From Nitrospirae bacterium MYbinv3 (GTDB lineage: Bacteria > Nitrospirota > Thermodesulfovibrionia > Thermodesulfovibrionales > Magnetobacteriaceae), in the NCBI GenBank assembly GCA_002753395.1, contig PEAB01000010.1:1-64000 (forward strand): 64,000 nt of DNA, given 5' to 3'. The notes below the pieces were generated by a model. It was not told where the DNA came from. It saw nothing but the letters and a program-made list of their open reading frames with translations, and did not search any database. A program made the translations under genes and the position numbers. Positions 48,769-58,876 of this stretch are shown here, one piece after another (position 1 is the first letter of the stretch; every line of letters starts with the position of its first letter).

Positions 48769-50659
48769 ATGCCATCTTAAGGGAATATAGACCATCCTCG
48801 TTGTGCATTTCTGTGTCGAAATCCATCTTCTCAAACAGCTTTATCATGGCTCTGTTATGGGCAAGCACCTCTGCCGTAAAACCAAGTAGGCCCTGCTGCT
48901 TGGCGATAAAGGTGAGATAGGAGACAAGCTCAAACCCAATGCCCTTGCCCTGATATTCATCCCTGATTACAAAGGCTGCATCAGCAGTGTGGGCATCGGG
49001 GTTGACCTCATACTGGCCCATACCAACAACAATCTCCTTTGCCTCTACAAAGGGGACTTCATTGACCACTGCTAATACTGTTACCTTAGTGATATAGTCT
49101 ATTGCCATATACTCTTGTAGTCTTTCATGCGGCATGTCCTTTCTTACCGATATAAACCTCTTATAAAGTGTTTCGTCTGAGAGGCTGTAAAAAAAGTCCT
49201 TTAACAGGGGTTCGTCGCTTATACGCACCGGACGGAGAAAGATCTCAAGACCCTTTTGTGTGGTCTTATATGTCTCCAGCTCCTTTTGATATCGAGTCGT
49301 CTCTGTATGGACGTAGACCTGGTCCTTATAGATGAGGTTGAGTTCCCTGGCCTGTTCAATAAGTTGTTTCCTGAATCTTGGATGGGCAATGGCAATTAAC
49401 TCCATAGAGCGTTGTCTTATGTTTTTACCATGCAGGTACGCTATCCCATATTCTGTAACAACGTAGTGCACGTCGCCTCGGTTGAGCGTGGTGCCTGCGC
49501 CCTCGCTCAGAAATGGGACGATCCTTGATATCTCCCCTGCCTCGGCTGTGGACTGGAGGGTCAGGATGGTTTTGCCGTTCTTAGCCATAACGGTACCGCG
49601 CATAAAGTCTGCCTGTCCCCCGATACCGCTGTAAAACGTCCTGCCTATGGACTCGGCTGAGGCCTGACCGGTGAGGTCTATCTGCAGGGCGCTGTTGATG
49701 GCTGTCATGTTGCTGTGCTGTGCGATGATGAACGGGTTGTTTGTGTAATCTATGGAACGGAACTCAACAGAGGGATTGTCGTTTATAAACGTATAGGTCG
49801 ACTCACTGCCCATGCAGAAAGAGGCCACAGTCTTGTAACGGTTGAGTGTCTTTTTTGAGTTGTCTATGACCCCGTTTTTTATTAACTGCACGATGCCGTC
49901 AGACAGCAGCTCCGTGTGTACGCCGAGGTGTTTTTTATCGGCGAGGTTGGCCAATATCGCATTAGGGATGCTTCCGTAGCCAACCTGTATGGTATCGCCA
50001 TCCTGGATAAGGCGCCTGACGTATCTGCCAATTGATTGGACGATATCATCCTCGGCCTCTGGATGATACTCAAGCAGAGGTTCATCGGCCTCTATGATGA
50101 AGTCTACGTCCTTGATGTGTATAAAGCCATCCCCGTGTACCCTGGGCATGTTGGCGTTGACCTGGGCGATAATAAGCCGGGCAGATTCCACTGCTGCCTT
50201 TACGATATCAACGCTTATGCCGAGGCTCAAAAAGCCGTGTCTGTCCACGGCAGAGGTCTGGATGAGAGCAACGTCAATGGGTACAAGGCGTTGGTAAAAG
50301 AGCTGTGGTGTTTGGGATAAGAAAACTGGCGTATAGTCAGCCAAGCCGGTGTTGACCGCTGTACGTGTGTTGTTGCCAATGAAGAATGAGTTATGTCGAA
50401 AGTTGGCCTTGAACTTCTCATCCGTGTAGGGGGCCACACCAAGGTTCCAGACCTGAAAGAACTCGGCGTCACTAAAGGCCTTCGGGTGGTTTTCTACGTA
50501 CTTGATAAGCGCCCTGACAAGGGATTGTGGTTCGCCGCAGCCGGTGCCTATGAATATCCTATCGCCCCTGTGGATGCGGCTAAAGATATGCTCCTCCGAG
50601 GCCTTCTTCTGAAGATAAAGCCCTTGCAGGTCATTGGGTTGGCTGGTGTATTCGTTCAT
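48758..50659 (-). CDS. Acetyl-CoA hydrolase/transferase fused to GNAT acetyltransferase domain
   Basis: GGQADFMRGTVMAKNGKTILTLQST, VTEYGIAYLHGKNIRQR; C-terminal GNAT VIRDEYQGKGIGFELVSYL. Confidence 0.92.
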   Translation of the reverse strand: MNEYTSQPNDLQGLYLQKKASEEHIFSRIHRGDRIFIGTGCGEPQSLVRALIKYVENHPKAFSDAEFFQVWNLGVAPYTDEKFKANFRHNSFFIGNNTRTAVNTGLADYTPVFLSQTPQLFYQRLVPIDVALIQTSAVDRHGFLSLGISVDIVKAAVESARLIIAQVNANMPRVHGDGFIHIKDVDFIIEADEPLLEYHPEAEDDIVQSIGRYVRRLIQDGDTIQVGYGSIPNAILANLADKKHLGVHTELLSDGIVQLIKNGVIDNSKKTLNRYKTVASFCMGSESTYTFINDNPSVEFRSIDYTNNPFIIAQHSNMTAINSALQIDLTGQASAESIGRTFYSGIGGQADFMRGTVMAKNGKTILTLQSTAEAGEISRIVPFLSEGAGTTLNRGDVHYVVTEYGIAYLHGKNIRQRSMELIAIAHPRFRKQLIEQARELNLIYKDQVYVHTETTRYQKELETYKTTQKGLEIFLRPVRISDEPLLKDFFYSLSDETLYKRFISVRKDMPHERLQEYMAIDYITKVTVLAVVNEVPFVEAKEIVVGMGQYEVNPDAHTADAAFVIRDEYQGKGIGFELVSYLTFIAKQQGLLGFTAEVLAHNRAMIKLFEKMDFDTEMHNEDGLYSLKMAFKR

Positions 50660-50724
50660 TGAGTTTAGAAGAGTGCCCCCTCAGACCTAACGCTGCTGCC
50701 TTAAGGCTGTGAAAATAAATAAGG

Positions 50725-50832
50725 AGGACTTTGCCTACAGTCGCAGGGGGTTCGCAACCCCCTCCCTAGACCCTTCCACAAGGGGAGGGGTGAGGCACCC
50801 CGGTCACAAAGAAGCCCCCTTGACCCCATTAT
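50725..50832 (-). repeat. Dispersed hairpin repeat, copy J (diverged/interrupted)
   Basis: TTTGCCTACAGTCGCAGGGGGTTCGCAACCCCCTCCCTAGACCCTTCCACAAGGGGA...GCCCCCTTGACCCCATTAT. Confidence 0.75.
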
Positions 50833-50876
50833 TTTATCATGTAATTTGAACAATCTTAATAAGGTGGTAGTGAATA

Positions 50877-51452
50877 TTAGTAGTTCTCGGCCATTATCTC
50901 GAAGTGGGATATGGGGTGAGCGCAAGCCGGGCAGGTATCAGGTGCAGATCTTCCCTCAACGACTAAACCGCAGTTACGGCACTTCCATTTAACAGCCTCT
51001 GGCCGGGCAAATACCTCATTCTTTTTTATGTTTTCCATGAGCTTGCGAAATCTCTTTTCGTGTTGAATCTCAACAAGACTTATTGCCCTGAAGGCGATGG
51101 CTGCCTCTTTAAAACCTTCTTCATCGGCAATCTTGGCAAAGCCTGGGTACAACGTTGTGTGCTCATGGTTTTCGCCAGCCGCCGCCTGACCAAGGTTCTC
51201 CAGGGTCTGTCCAATGATGCCGGCTGGATAGGCGGCGGTTATCTCGACATCTCCGCCCTCGAGAAACTTAAAGAACGTCTTAGCGTGTACCATTTCGTTT
51301 TCTGCTGTCTCAAGAAAAATGGCTGCTATCTGTTCATAGCCCTCTTTTTTTGCCGCCTTGGCAAAATACGCGTATCGGTTCCTCGCCTGCGACTCACCGG
51401 CAAAGGCTGCCAACAGGTTCTTCTCGGTTCTTGACCCTTTTAAACTACTCAC
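50877..51452 (-). CDS. Rubrerythrin
   Basis: NLLAAFAGESQARNRYAYFAKAAKKEGYEQIAAIFLETAENE...WKCRNCGLVVEGRSAPDTCPACAHP. Confidence 0.96.
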   Translation of the reverse strand: MSSLKGSRTEKNLLAAFAGESQARNRYAYFAKAAKKEGYEQIAAIFLETAENEMVHAKTFFKFLEGGDVEITAAYPAGIIGQTLENLGQAAAGENHEHTTLYPGFAKIADEEGFKEAAIAFRAISLVEIQHEKRFRKLMENIKKNEVFARPEAVKWKCRNCGLVVEGRSAPDTCPACAHPISHFEIMAENY

Positions 51453-51535
51453 GATTTACCTCCTTATGTTTTTTTGTTTATACATAGATTATACACAATG
51501 TTCTAGTCTTTTTGCTTATTATCTTATAACTGAGA

Positions 51536-51677
51536 GTGCATAAGGAAGTTGTGGGAAATTATGTCATTCCCATGTTCAAGCCAGGGGCAGGCTCTGCGAA
51601 AGCAGGAATCTATTAGCTTGTGTATTGCCCTGTCTTGCACGGCAATGACAAAACGACCCAAAAGTTTCTTATACATC
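51536..51677. repeat. MITE-like repeat, family 2, copy 2
   Basis: GTGCATAAGGAAGTTGTGGGAAATTATGTCATTCC ... GCGAAAGCAGGAATCTATTAGCTTGTGTATTGCCCTGTCTTGCACGGCAATGACAAAACGACCC...TTTCTTATACATCC matches 41326-41442. Confidence 0.75.
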
Positions 51678-51936
51678 CGTAATGGACATTGACGCAAGGA
51701 TAAGGGAACTGGAGTCTATAACACATAACAGATAGTTGACAAGATTGAGATATTATGATAACTTCGTAAGGGGTGGTTATCCATATGGAAAGGAAGGTGA
51801 TATGTCGAGTAATTTTAAGAAGGAAGCCCTTTTATCTTAGGAAGTGATGAGGAAGACGCTGTTTTTATCTTTGTCGTGTAGAGAAGGGATATTGTTGAAA
51901 GACACTTAACAACAACACTTTAAGGAGAATAAGTTA

Positions 51937-54900
51937 ATGAGAAAAAGAAACGTATTGTTCCTCTTGTTACTCTCGTTCATGTTTGTGGCAGCCAGCGCAG
52001 CTTTTATGATAGCGCAGGCTGTTGCAGCGAACTGTACAATGTCGGAGGTTACACTCAATCCTATGGACAAGCAATTCTCGTCCGCAGCCGGCAGCGGGTC
52101 ATTCTCTGTGACAACGACCACGAGTTGCACATGGAACGCTACAACTGCTGATACCAGTTGGGTGACCATCACATCTGGTGTCTCAGGTACTGGTAATGGG
52201 ACGTTGAATTACAGTATAACGCAAAATACAGGCACTAGCGCACGTACTGGCATAATCAACGTTGCAGGCCAAGCCTTTACGGTTAAACAAGATGCCGCTG
52301 GCGGAACGAACTGTACGGTAACACTCAGTCCAGTGGATAAGCAATTCCCAGCCTCTGGCGGTACGGGCTCGTTCAGTGTAACAGCCAGCAGCTCCAGTTG
52401 CACATGGACTGCAAACACTGTTGATACGTGGGTGACCATCACCTCCGGCGCCTCAGGCACTGGCAACGGGACAGTGAATTACAGCGTTGCCCAAAACACT
52501 GGCACAAGCGCCCGCACTGGTATAATCAACGTTGCAGGCCAAGCCTTTACAGTTAAACAAGATGCCGCTGGCGGAACGAACTGTACCGTCTCACTCAACC
52601 CGCTAAACAAGCAATATCCAGCCTCCGGCGGTACTGGCTCTTTCAGTGTAACATCCAGCAGCTCCAGTTGCACATGGACTGCAAACACTGTTGATACGTG
52701 GGTGACCATCACCTCCGGCGCCTCAGGCACTGGCAACGGGACAGTGAATTACAGCGTTGCTCAAAACACTGGCTCTACTCCGCGCACTGGTATAATCAAC
52801 GTTTCAGGCCAGGCTTTTACGGTTAAACAGGACCCGGCTGGAACAGTCTGCACTGGTGTTGTACTCAATCCAATGAGTAAGAACTTCCCATCCTCTGGTG
52901 GCAGTGGCTCGTTTAGTATAACTGCTTCTACCAGTTGTACATGGAATGCAACAACAGCCGACAGTTGGGTAACCATAACCTCTGGTGCCTCAGGCACAGG
53001 TAACGGAACTGTAAACTACTCCGTTGCACAAAACACTAGCTCGAACGTACGCACAGGTATTATCAATGTGGCTGGCTTTGCCTTTATGATCCAACAGGAT
53101 CCTGCTGGTTCAAACTGTACGGGGATTGCAATCAGTCCAACAAGCAAGCAATTTGCTGCTTCTGGTGGCAGTGGCTCATTTAACGTAACGGCTCCTACTG
53201 GCTGTACGTGGAATGCCACAACGGCAGATACCTGGATAACCATCACCTCTGGATCCTCAGGCACTGGTAACGCAACCGTAAACTACACTGTTGCACAAAA
53301 CACAGGCACAAGCACACGCACAGGTATTATCAACATAGCGGGTGCGGTCTTTACGATTAAACAAGACCCTGACACGGCCAACTGTAGTGGTGTTGTGCTC
53401 AGTCCAACGCAAAAGAATTATCCATCATCTGGTGGCAGCGGTTCATTCAGTGTAACGGCTCCTACTGGCTGTACGTGGAATGCCACAACGGCTGACAGTT
53501 GGTTGACCATAACCTCTGGCGCTTCAGGCAGTGGAAATGGAACCGTAAACTTCACCGTTTCTCAAAACACAGGCACTTCCCCTCGCACAGGGATAATCAA
53601 CCTGGCTGGTAAGAGCTTTACCGTTATTCAGGATCCTGTCTCATCAAACTGTAGCGGTGTTGCACTCAATCCTATGAATAAGAATTATCCATCATCTGGC
53701 GGTACCGGTTCATTTAGTGTAACGGCTCCTACTAGTTGTACGTGGAATGCCACAACCGCAGACAGTTGGGTAACCATCACATCAGGTGCTTCAGGCAGCG
53801 GTAATGGTACCGTAAACTTCAGTGTGGCTCAAAACACTGGTACAAGTGTACGTACGGGGATAATTAACGTTGCAGGCCAGGCATTTACCATTGTGCAGGA
53901 TTCTACCTCAACTAACTGCACTGGGATTACAATCAGCCCGACCAGTAAGAACTTTGCAGCGGCAGGAGGAAGCGGCAGCGCTAGCGTAACGGCAGCAACC
54001 GGTTGTACGTGGAGTGCCGCAAGCAGCGCCAATTGGATAATCATAACCTCCGGCAGCGCAGGAACCGGTAACGGTACGGTGAGCTACAATGTAGAGCAAA
54101 ACATTGGTACCAACCCAAGGACCGGTAAGATGACCATAGGAGGTCAGACCTTAACGATTACTCAGGATGCTGCTACATCATGTACCATACTAATGTCCCC
54201 AACAACCAAACAGTTCCTATCATATGGTGGCAGCGAGGTTGTAAACGTATCGGCTGCCAGCGAATGTAGCTGGACGGCAGCCAGTAATGACAGTTGGATA
54301 ACAATTACATCCCCAACTTCTGGTACTGGCAATGGGGCCGTATCCTATAGCGTGTCATCAAACACGGGGGCTGCACGCACCGGTACAATGACCATAGGTG
54401 GATTGACTTTTACGGTCACTCAGACGGGTACGGACTGCACCAGTGGTATGTCGATAAACCCAACGAGTAAGAATTTCATCTCATCTGGAGGTAGCGACAC
54501 CGTCAATGTGACAACCCCCAACACTGGTTGTTCGTGGACGGCTATCAGCAATGACAGTTGGATAAATATAACAGCAGGCAGCTCTGCTACCGGCAACGCA
54601 ACCGTATCATATACCGTATCGTCAAACACAACTTCAAGCAAACGCACTGGTACAATGACCATTGCAGGGCAGACATTTACAGTAACCCAAGATGCTCCTC
54701 AATCAGGTCAAATGGAGCTTACGGTTACGATTGTAAATGGTAAACCCCCAGTGACCGAAGGTACAGGCAATATGAGGGCATCCGAGATGGAAGGCCCAGG
54801 TGCTGGCACTGTGACTGTATCGAATGGGAAGTTTACCTGGAGTCATGATGGTAAAATCGGTACGGCGTCTTTTACCAAGGATGCTGAGCTTGTTCTTACA

Positions 54901-55932
54901 GCGATAGAGGGTTTAGGTTTGACGGTTAAGGCCTGGACTGGCTGTGATTCAATTATAGGCAGCGTAAATTGTATGGTCAAGATGGCAGAAAACAAGAAGA
55001 TAACCATAGAATTTTCTGCCCCTAAGACAGTCCAATACGACTTTGACGGTGATGGCAATAGTGATGTGGTGTGGAGAAATGCCACAAATGGAGATGTCTA
55101 CATATGGATGATGGACGGGACAACCATAAAGGGCGGCGACTATGTGGTTAGAAACACCGGTCTGGACTGGGACATAAAGGCAGTAGGCGACTTTAACGGC
55201 GATGGCAGGGCTGACATCCTCTGGCAAAACAATACAACTGGCGACGTCTACATATTCCTTATGAACGGTACGCAGATATCAACCGGTGGTTTTGCTGTAA
55301 GAGGTCTGCCAAAGGAGTGGACAGTCAACGCACTTGGTGATTTTGATGGCGATGGCAAGACCGACATAATGTGGAGAAACACCGTAAATGGTGACATCTA
55401 CATCTGGTTAATGGACGGGACAATGATTGTTGGCGGCGGTTTTGTGATCAGATCCATTGGCCTAGACTGGGAAGTCAAGATCGTTAGTGACCTAAATGGC
55501 GACAAGATGAGCGACATAATCTGGCAGAACAAGACAAGCGGTGATGTCTTTGTTTGGCTAATGAACGGTCTAACGGTATTAAGTCAGGGCTATGCTGCCA
55601 AGGGTGTCCCAAGCAATTGGCAGATACTGACTATCAGCGACTTTGATGGCGATGGCAAGGCTGACATACTGTGGCAAGATACGACCGTTGGAGATTATGT
55701 CGTCTGGTTAATGGATGGGACAACGGTACGCGGCGGAGGATATGTCTCCCGTGGAGTACCGTCAAACTGGCAGGTAATGAAGGCAGGAGATTACAACGGT
55801 AATGGCAAGGCCGACATCATCTGGAGGGACAACAATACCGGAGACGTGTACCTATATCTCATGGATGGCGCAACGACTATAGGCGGTGGTTTTGTCGCAA
55901 GCGGTGTTCCCAGCAACTGGCAGACAAGATAA
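51937..55932 (+). CDS. Secreted protein with about 10 BACON repeats and about 6 FG-GAP/VCBS-like repeats
   Basis: Signal peptide; repeated C(T/S)G...P..K.(F/Y)..SGGSGSFSVT...CTWNATTADSWVTITSGASGTGNGTV; C-terminal DFDGDGKADILWQ repeats. Confidence 0.93.
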   Translation: MRKRNVLFLLLLSFMFVAASAAFMIAQAVAANCTMSEVTLNPMDKQFSSAAGSGSFSVTTTTSCTWNATTADTSWVTITSGVSGTGNGTLNYSITQNTGTSARTGIINVAGQAFTVKQDAAGGTNCTVTLSPVDKQFPASGGTGSFSVTASSSSCTWTANTVDTWVTITSGASGTGNGTVNYSVAQNTGTSARTGIINVAGQAFTVKQDAAGGTNCTVSLNPLNKQYPASGGTGSFSVTSSSSSCTWTANTVDTWVTITSGASGTGNGTVNYSVAQNTGSTPRTGIINVSGQAFTVKQDPAGTVCTGVVLNPMSKNFPSSGGSGSFSITASTSCTWNATTADSWVTITSGASGTGNGTVNYSVAQNTSSNVRTGIINVAGFAFMIQQDPAGSNCTGIAISPTSKQFAASGGSGSFNVTAPTGCTWNATTADTWITITSGSSGTGNATVNYTVAQNTGTSTRTGIINIAGAVFTIKQDPDTANCSGVVLSPTQKNYPSSGGSGSFSVTAPTGCTWNATTADSWLTITSGASGSGNGTVNFTVSQNTGTSPRTGIINLAGKSFTVIQDPVSSNCSGVALNPMNKNYPSSGGTGSFSVTAPTSCTWNATTADSWVTITSGASGSGNGTVNFSVAQNTGTSVRTGIINVAGQAFTIVQDSTSTNCTGITISPTSKNFAAAGGSGSASVTAATGCTWSAASSANWIIITSGSAGTGNGTVSYNVEQNIGTNPRTGKMTIGGQTLTITQDAATSCTILMSPTTKQFLSYGGSEVVNVSAASECSWTAASNDSWITITSPTSGTGNGAVSYSVSSNTGAARTGTMTIGGLTFTVTQTGTDCTSGMSINPTSKNFISSGGSDTVNVTTPNTGCSWTAISNDSWINITAGSSATGNATVSYTVSSNTTSSKRTGTMTIAGQTFTVTQDAPQSGQMELTVTIVNGKPPVTEGTGNMRASEMEGPGAGTVTVSNGKFTWSHDGKIGTASFTKDAELVLTAIEGLGLTVKAWTGCDSIIGSVNCMVKMAENKKITIEFSAPKTVQYDFDGDGNSDVVWRNATNGDVYIWMMDGTTIKGGDYVVRNTGLDWDIKAVGDFNGDGRADILWQNNTTGDVYIFLMNGTQISTGGFAVRGLPKEWTVNALGDFDGDGKTDIMWRNTVNGDIYIWLMDGTMIVGGGFVIRSIGLDWEVKIVSDLNGDKMSDIIWQNKTSGDVFVWLMNGLTVLSQGYAAKGVPSNWQILTISDFDGDGKADILWQDTTVGDYVVWLMDGTTVRGGGYVSRGVPSNWQVMKAGDYNGNGKADIIWRDNNTGDVYLYLMDGATTIGGGFVASGVPSNWQTR

Positions 55933-55958
55933 ACACTAAAACCAAAAACCTAAGATAA

Positions 55959-55992
55959 CAAAAAAGGGGCTGCTAAAACAGCCCCTTTTTTT
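55959..55992 (+). terminator. Rho-independent terminator of the BACON protein gene
   Basis: AAAAAAGGGGCTGCTAAAACAGCCCCTTTTTTT. Confidence 0.9.
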
Positions 55993-55993
55993 G

Positions 55994-56071
55994 GGTAGCT
56001 CTGCAGAGGTTGTGATATTAACCCTCCTCCCTTGATGAGAGGGGTTAGTGGTAATGCTATTGATTTAAGCA
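55994..56071 (+). repeat. Dispersed repeat, family 3, copy 2
   Basis: GGTAGCTCTGCAGAGGTTGTGATATTAACCCTCCTCCCTTGATGAGAGGGGTTAGTGGTAATGCTATTGATTTAAGCA, closely similar to 4697-4774. Confidence 0.75.
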
Positions 56072-56087
56072 ACCGCGACTGGTATTT

Positions 56088-56172
56088 ACGGGGTCAAGGG
56101 GACGAGTTCCCTTGTGAGAGGGTCTAGGGAGGGGGTTGCGAACCCCTGCGACTGTAGGCAAAGCCCTCCCTA
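56088..56172 (+). repeat. Dispersed hairpin repeat, copy K
   Basis: GGGGTCAAGGGGACGAGTTCCCTTGTGAGAGGGTCTAGGGAGGGGGTTGCGAACCCCTGCGACTGTAGGCAAAGCCCTCCC. Confidence 0.85.
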
Positions 56173-56213
56173 CTTTTTTCTTCTACGCAGTCTTAAGTCA
56201 ACCTACTTCGGAG

Positions 56214-57497
56214 TTACTCCTTCTTGTTCAAGACGTTAAGCACGCGCTTTTCTATCCACATCTTGTCCCACCACGCGACGGGGCTTACGTACTGCCCATG
56301 CAAGAGCATAGCAAAGTGCACGTGGTCGCCGCCGGCAAACCCAGTCATACCGCTGTGTCCTACAATAGAGGCCCTCTCCACATTTTGACCAACCGTAACA
56401 TCTATAGTGGACAGGTGAGCGTAGAAACTCATCAATCCAAGACCGTGGTCAATTATTATGACGTTGCCATATATGCCAAGGTCCCCAGTAAACAGGATCA
56501 CACCGCTGTTAGCCGCCTCTACAGGGATGTTGCTTAGGGAGGCTAGGTCAAAACCCAGATGCCTGCTGTTGCTGACTATCTTGCCCTCATACTCGTAACT
56601 CCTTAAATCACCGAAATGGGCAAAGACCTTGCTGTTTTTCATCTGCACAAACGGCCCGCTCCACAACATCTTGTTAGCGCTGGTCTTTGTGAGTCCTTTT
56701 ATCTTTTCCTCTGCCTCTGCCCTCCATTTCTCATTCACGGTCTTGAAGGCATCTAAGGGGGGCATATCAGTTGTCTTTAAAAGGGGATAGACATGCCTCT
56801 TCACAAAGTCTTCCGTTATCTTCAGGGTGTCCTTCCTGTATACAGTCCTTTTTAATATCGTCTTGACCGGAGTTGATGCCTTGTTTCCTGCCAAATCTAC
56901 CGCCTCTGCAAAGATAGGGGTGTTAAGGGGCAGATCTAGCCCTATGGGATAGATAACAAAAAAACGCTGCTTGTCCTCAGATATTTCGTTTGTAGCCGGA
57001 TATGTGTTGTCTGCCTCCTTTATATAGACGCTCTTTGCATCCTTGGCCTTTATAAGCGCAGCGGCTGAAGACCCCTGATCTGTAATATAGGAGCAGTCGA
57101 TTAAGGATATCTCTGGCGGGATTGTGTCTATTGTAGTAGAGACAATCTCTTGAGTCTTTGCAAACCGCCCTGCAACAGCCTTTACTGTTATCTCGGCCTT
57201 GCCGTCCTCAATAGAGAGTTTTCGTGGTTCAATAGTCAACGTCAGGTCAACGAGTTTTTTGTTTGGCATGTCTTTCAATAGCGAGGTTTCCTTGGCGTTT
57301 TGGCTCATAGAGACCTCTACGTACTTTATGGCGGCGTTACTGGAGAGCTTTAATTGAACCATCTTCTTAGCGGGAATCTGCTCAAGCTCTTTTAGGTCCT
57401 CTATAACAGGTGCTTTTGACCTAAATATAAACAGCAGCAACCCCACAAGACAAAGGGTGCCACCTGCAATTGCTATTATTATAGTCTGCTTTTTCAT
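56214..57497 (-). CDS. M23 family metallopeptidase, membrane anchored
   Basis: N-terminal TM; SNSRHLGFDLAS...GNVIIIDHGLGLMSFYAHLS...VGHSGMTGFAGGDHVHFAM. Confidence 0.92.
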   Translation of the reverse strand: MKKQTIIIAIAGGTLCLVGLLLFIFRSKAPVIEDLKELEQIPAKKMVQLKLSSNAAIKYVEVSMSQNAKETSLLKDMPNKKLVDLTLTIEPRKLSIEDGKAEITVKAVAGRFAKTQEIVSTTIDTIPPEISLIDCSYITDQGSSAAALIKAKDAKSVYIKEADNTYPATNEISEDKQRFFVIYPIGLDLPLNTPIFAEAVDLAGNKASTPVKTILKRTVYRKDTLKITEDFVKRHVYPLLKTTDMPPLDAFKTVNEKWRAEAEEKIKGLTKTSANKMLWSGPFVQMKNSKVFAHFGDLRSYEYEGKIVSNSRHLGFDLASLSNIPVEAANSGVILFTGDLGIYGNVIIIDHGLGLMSFYAHLSTIDVTVGQNVERASIVGHSGMTGFAGGDHVHFAMLLHGQYVSPVAWWDKMWIEKRVLNVLNKKE

Positions 57498-58841
57498 CTA
57501 TGGTATGGATATCCCGTAACTCTTTATCTTTCTATGTAGGTTACTTCTTTCAATCTGCAGGGCCTCGGCCGTCTTAGAGACGTTCCATTTATGTTTTATC
57601 AGTTGCTTGATTATATAATCCTTTTCAAAGCTATCCCGTGCCTCTCTGAGGGTCTCAAAGGCAAAGTAGTCAACGGAGGTATTCTTATAAATGGAGACCT
57701 CGCTGCTCGTAATGACCTTGGCTTGAACCATTATGAACAAACGTTCAAGCGTGTTCTTTAACTCCCTGACGTTGCCTGGCCAGTCGTAGTTGTTAAGTAT
57801 CTTTTGAGCATCCTTGTCGATGGTCTTAACAGGTTTACCGTACTCGGTTGCAAAGAGGTTCATGAAGTAGTCTATCAATATTGGCAGGTCTTCTTTTCTC
57901 TCCCGCAGGGGGGGGACAATAATGGGGATGACGTTGAGTCTGAAAAAAAGATCCTCTCTGAACTTGCCCTCTTTAACCTCTTTGGGCAGGTCCTTGTTCG
58001 TAGCGGCTATAATCCTAACGTCCACCTTTATATTCTTACTGCCGCCAACCCGCTGAAACTCTTGGGTCTCTATGACTCTCAGCACCTTTGCCTGCGTGGT
58101 CAGGGACATATCACCTATTTCGTCTAAAAACAGCGTACCCTCGTGGGAAAGCTCAAATTTGCCCTTCTTTTTCTCAAACGCCCCTGTAAAAGACCCCTTT
58201 TCATGTCCAAACAGCTCGCTTTCAATAAGCTCAGTCGGTATTGCCACACAGTTGACCTCTACAAAAGGCTTGTTAGCCCTGTCGCTCTGCAGGTGCAGGT
58301 TTCTAGCCACAAGCTCCTTGCCCGATCCGCTCTCGCCCATGATCAGCACCCTGGCGTTGCTCTTACCTGCAATTTCGACCTGATTTATTAGCTCAGCCAT
58401 GCCCTCGGACTCACCGATCATCATGTAGCGTTTTATGGTTTCCTTCCTGAGAGACTCGTTTTGTAACTGTAGTTCCTTTCGCTCTATGGCCCTCTTTACC
58501 GTTAGCAGCACTCGCTCCAGAGACAGAGGTTTTTCAAGGAAATCGTATGCCCCCATCTTGGTTGACTTCACGGCCTGATCTATCTTGCCGTGTCCAGAGA
58601 TTATTATCACCGGTATGTACTGGTTGATCTTTTTGATCTCCTCAAGGGTATCTATCCCGTCCATGCCAGGCAGCCACAGGTCGAGAAATATGACATCGGG
58701 TGTGTGCTTGTTCACAAACTCCACGGCCTCCTCACCGGAGGAGGCTACGACAACGCTAAAGCCCTCATCCTCGAATATCTCACCGAGGGTCTCCCTGATG
58801 CTTTGCTCGTCGTCTACTATCAGTATGGTATTGTCGCTCAT
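57498..58841 (-). CDS. Sigma54-dependent response regulator, NtrX-like
   Basis: Receiver ILIVDDEQSIRETL; GESGSGKELVARNLH, GSFTGAFEKKKGKFELSHEGTLFLDEIGDM; HTH C-terminus. Confidence 0.94.
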   Translation of the reverse strand: MSDNTILIVDDEQSIRETLGEIFEDEGFSVVVASSGEEAVEFVNKHTPDVIFLDLWLPGMDGIDTLEEIKKINQYIPVIIISGHGKIDQAVKSTKMGAYDFLEKPLSLERVLLTVKRAIERKELQLQNESLRKETIKRYMMIGESEGMAELINQVEIAGKSNARVLIMGESGSGKELVARNLHLQSDRANKPFVEVNCVAIPTELIESELFGHEKGSFTGAFEKKKGKFELSHEGTLFLDEIGDMSLTTQAKVLRVIETQEFQRVGGSKNIKVDVRIIAATNKDLPKEVKEGKFREDLFFRLNVIPIIVPPLRERKEDLPILIDYFMNLFATEYGKPVKTIDKDAQKILNNYDWPGNVRELKNTLERLFIMVQAKVITSSEVSIYKNTSVDYFAFETLREARDSFEKDYIIKQLIKHKWNVSKTAEALQIERSNLHRKIKSYGISIP

Positions 58842-58876
58842 CTTTATTACAACCCTTTAACCCTACGGGCCTTTAA

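Noticed and set aside
50740-50775. tRNA T-arm-like GGGGTTCGCAACCCC, also at 28019, 32828 and 56130
   Set aside because: It is a hairpin module of the dispersed repeat; no acceptor, D or anticodon arms around it
51690-51900. Possible short gene remnant upstream of the BACON gene
   Set aside because: Fragments are too short and frames too broken to support a call
52209-54662. Series of about 80-aa antisense ORFs across the BACON gene (MPVPEAPEVMVTHVSTVF...)
   Set aside because: They recur with the 270-bp repeat period and are a by-product of the repeated sense codons
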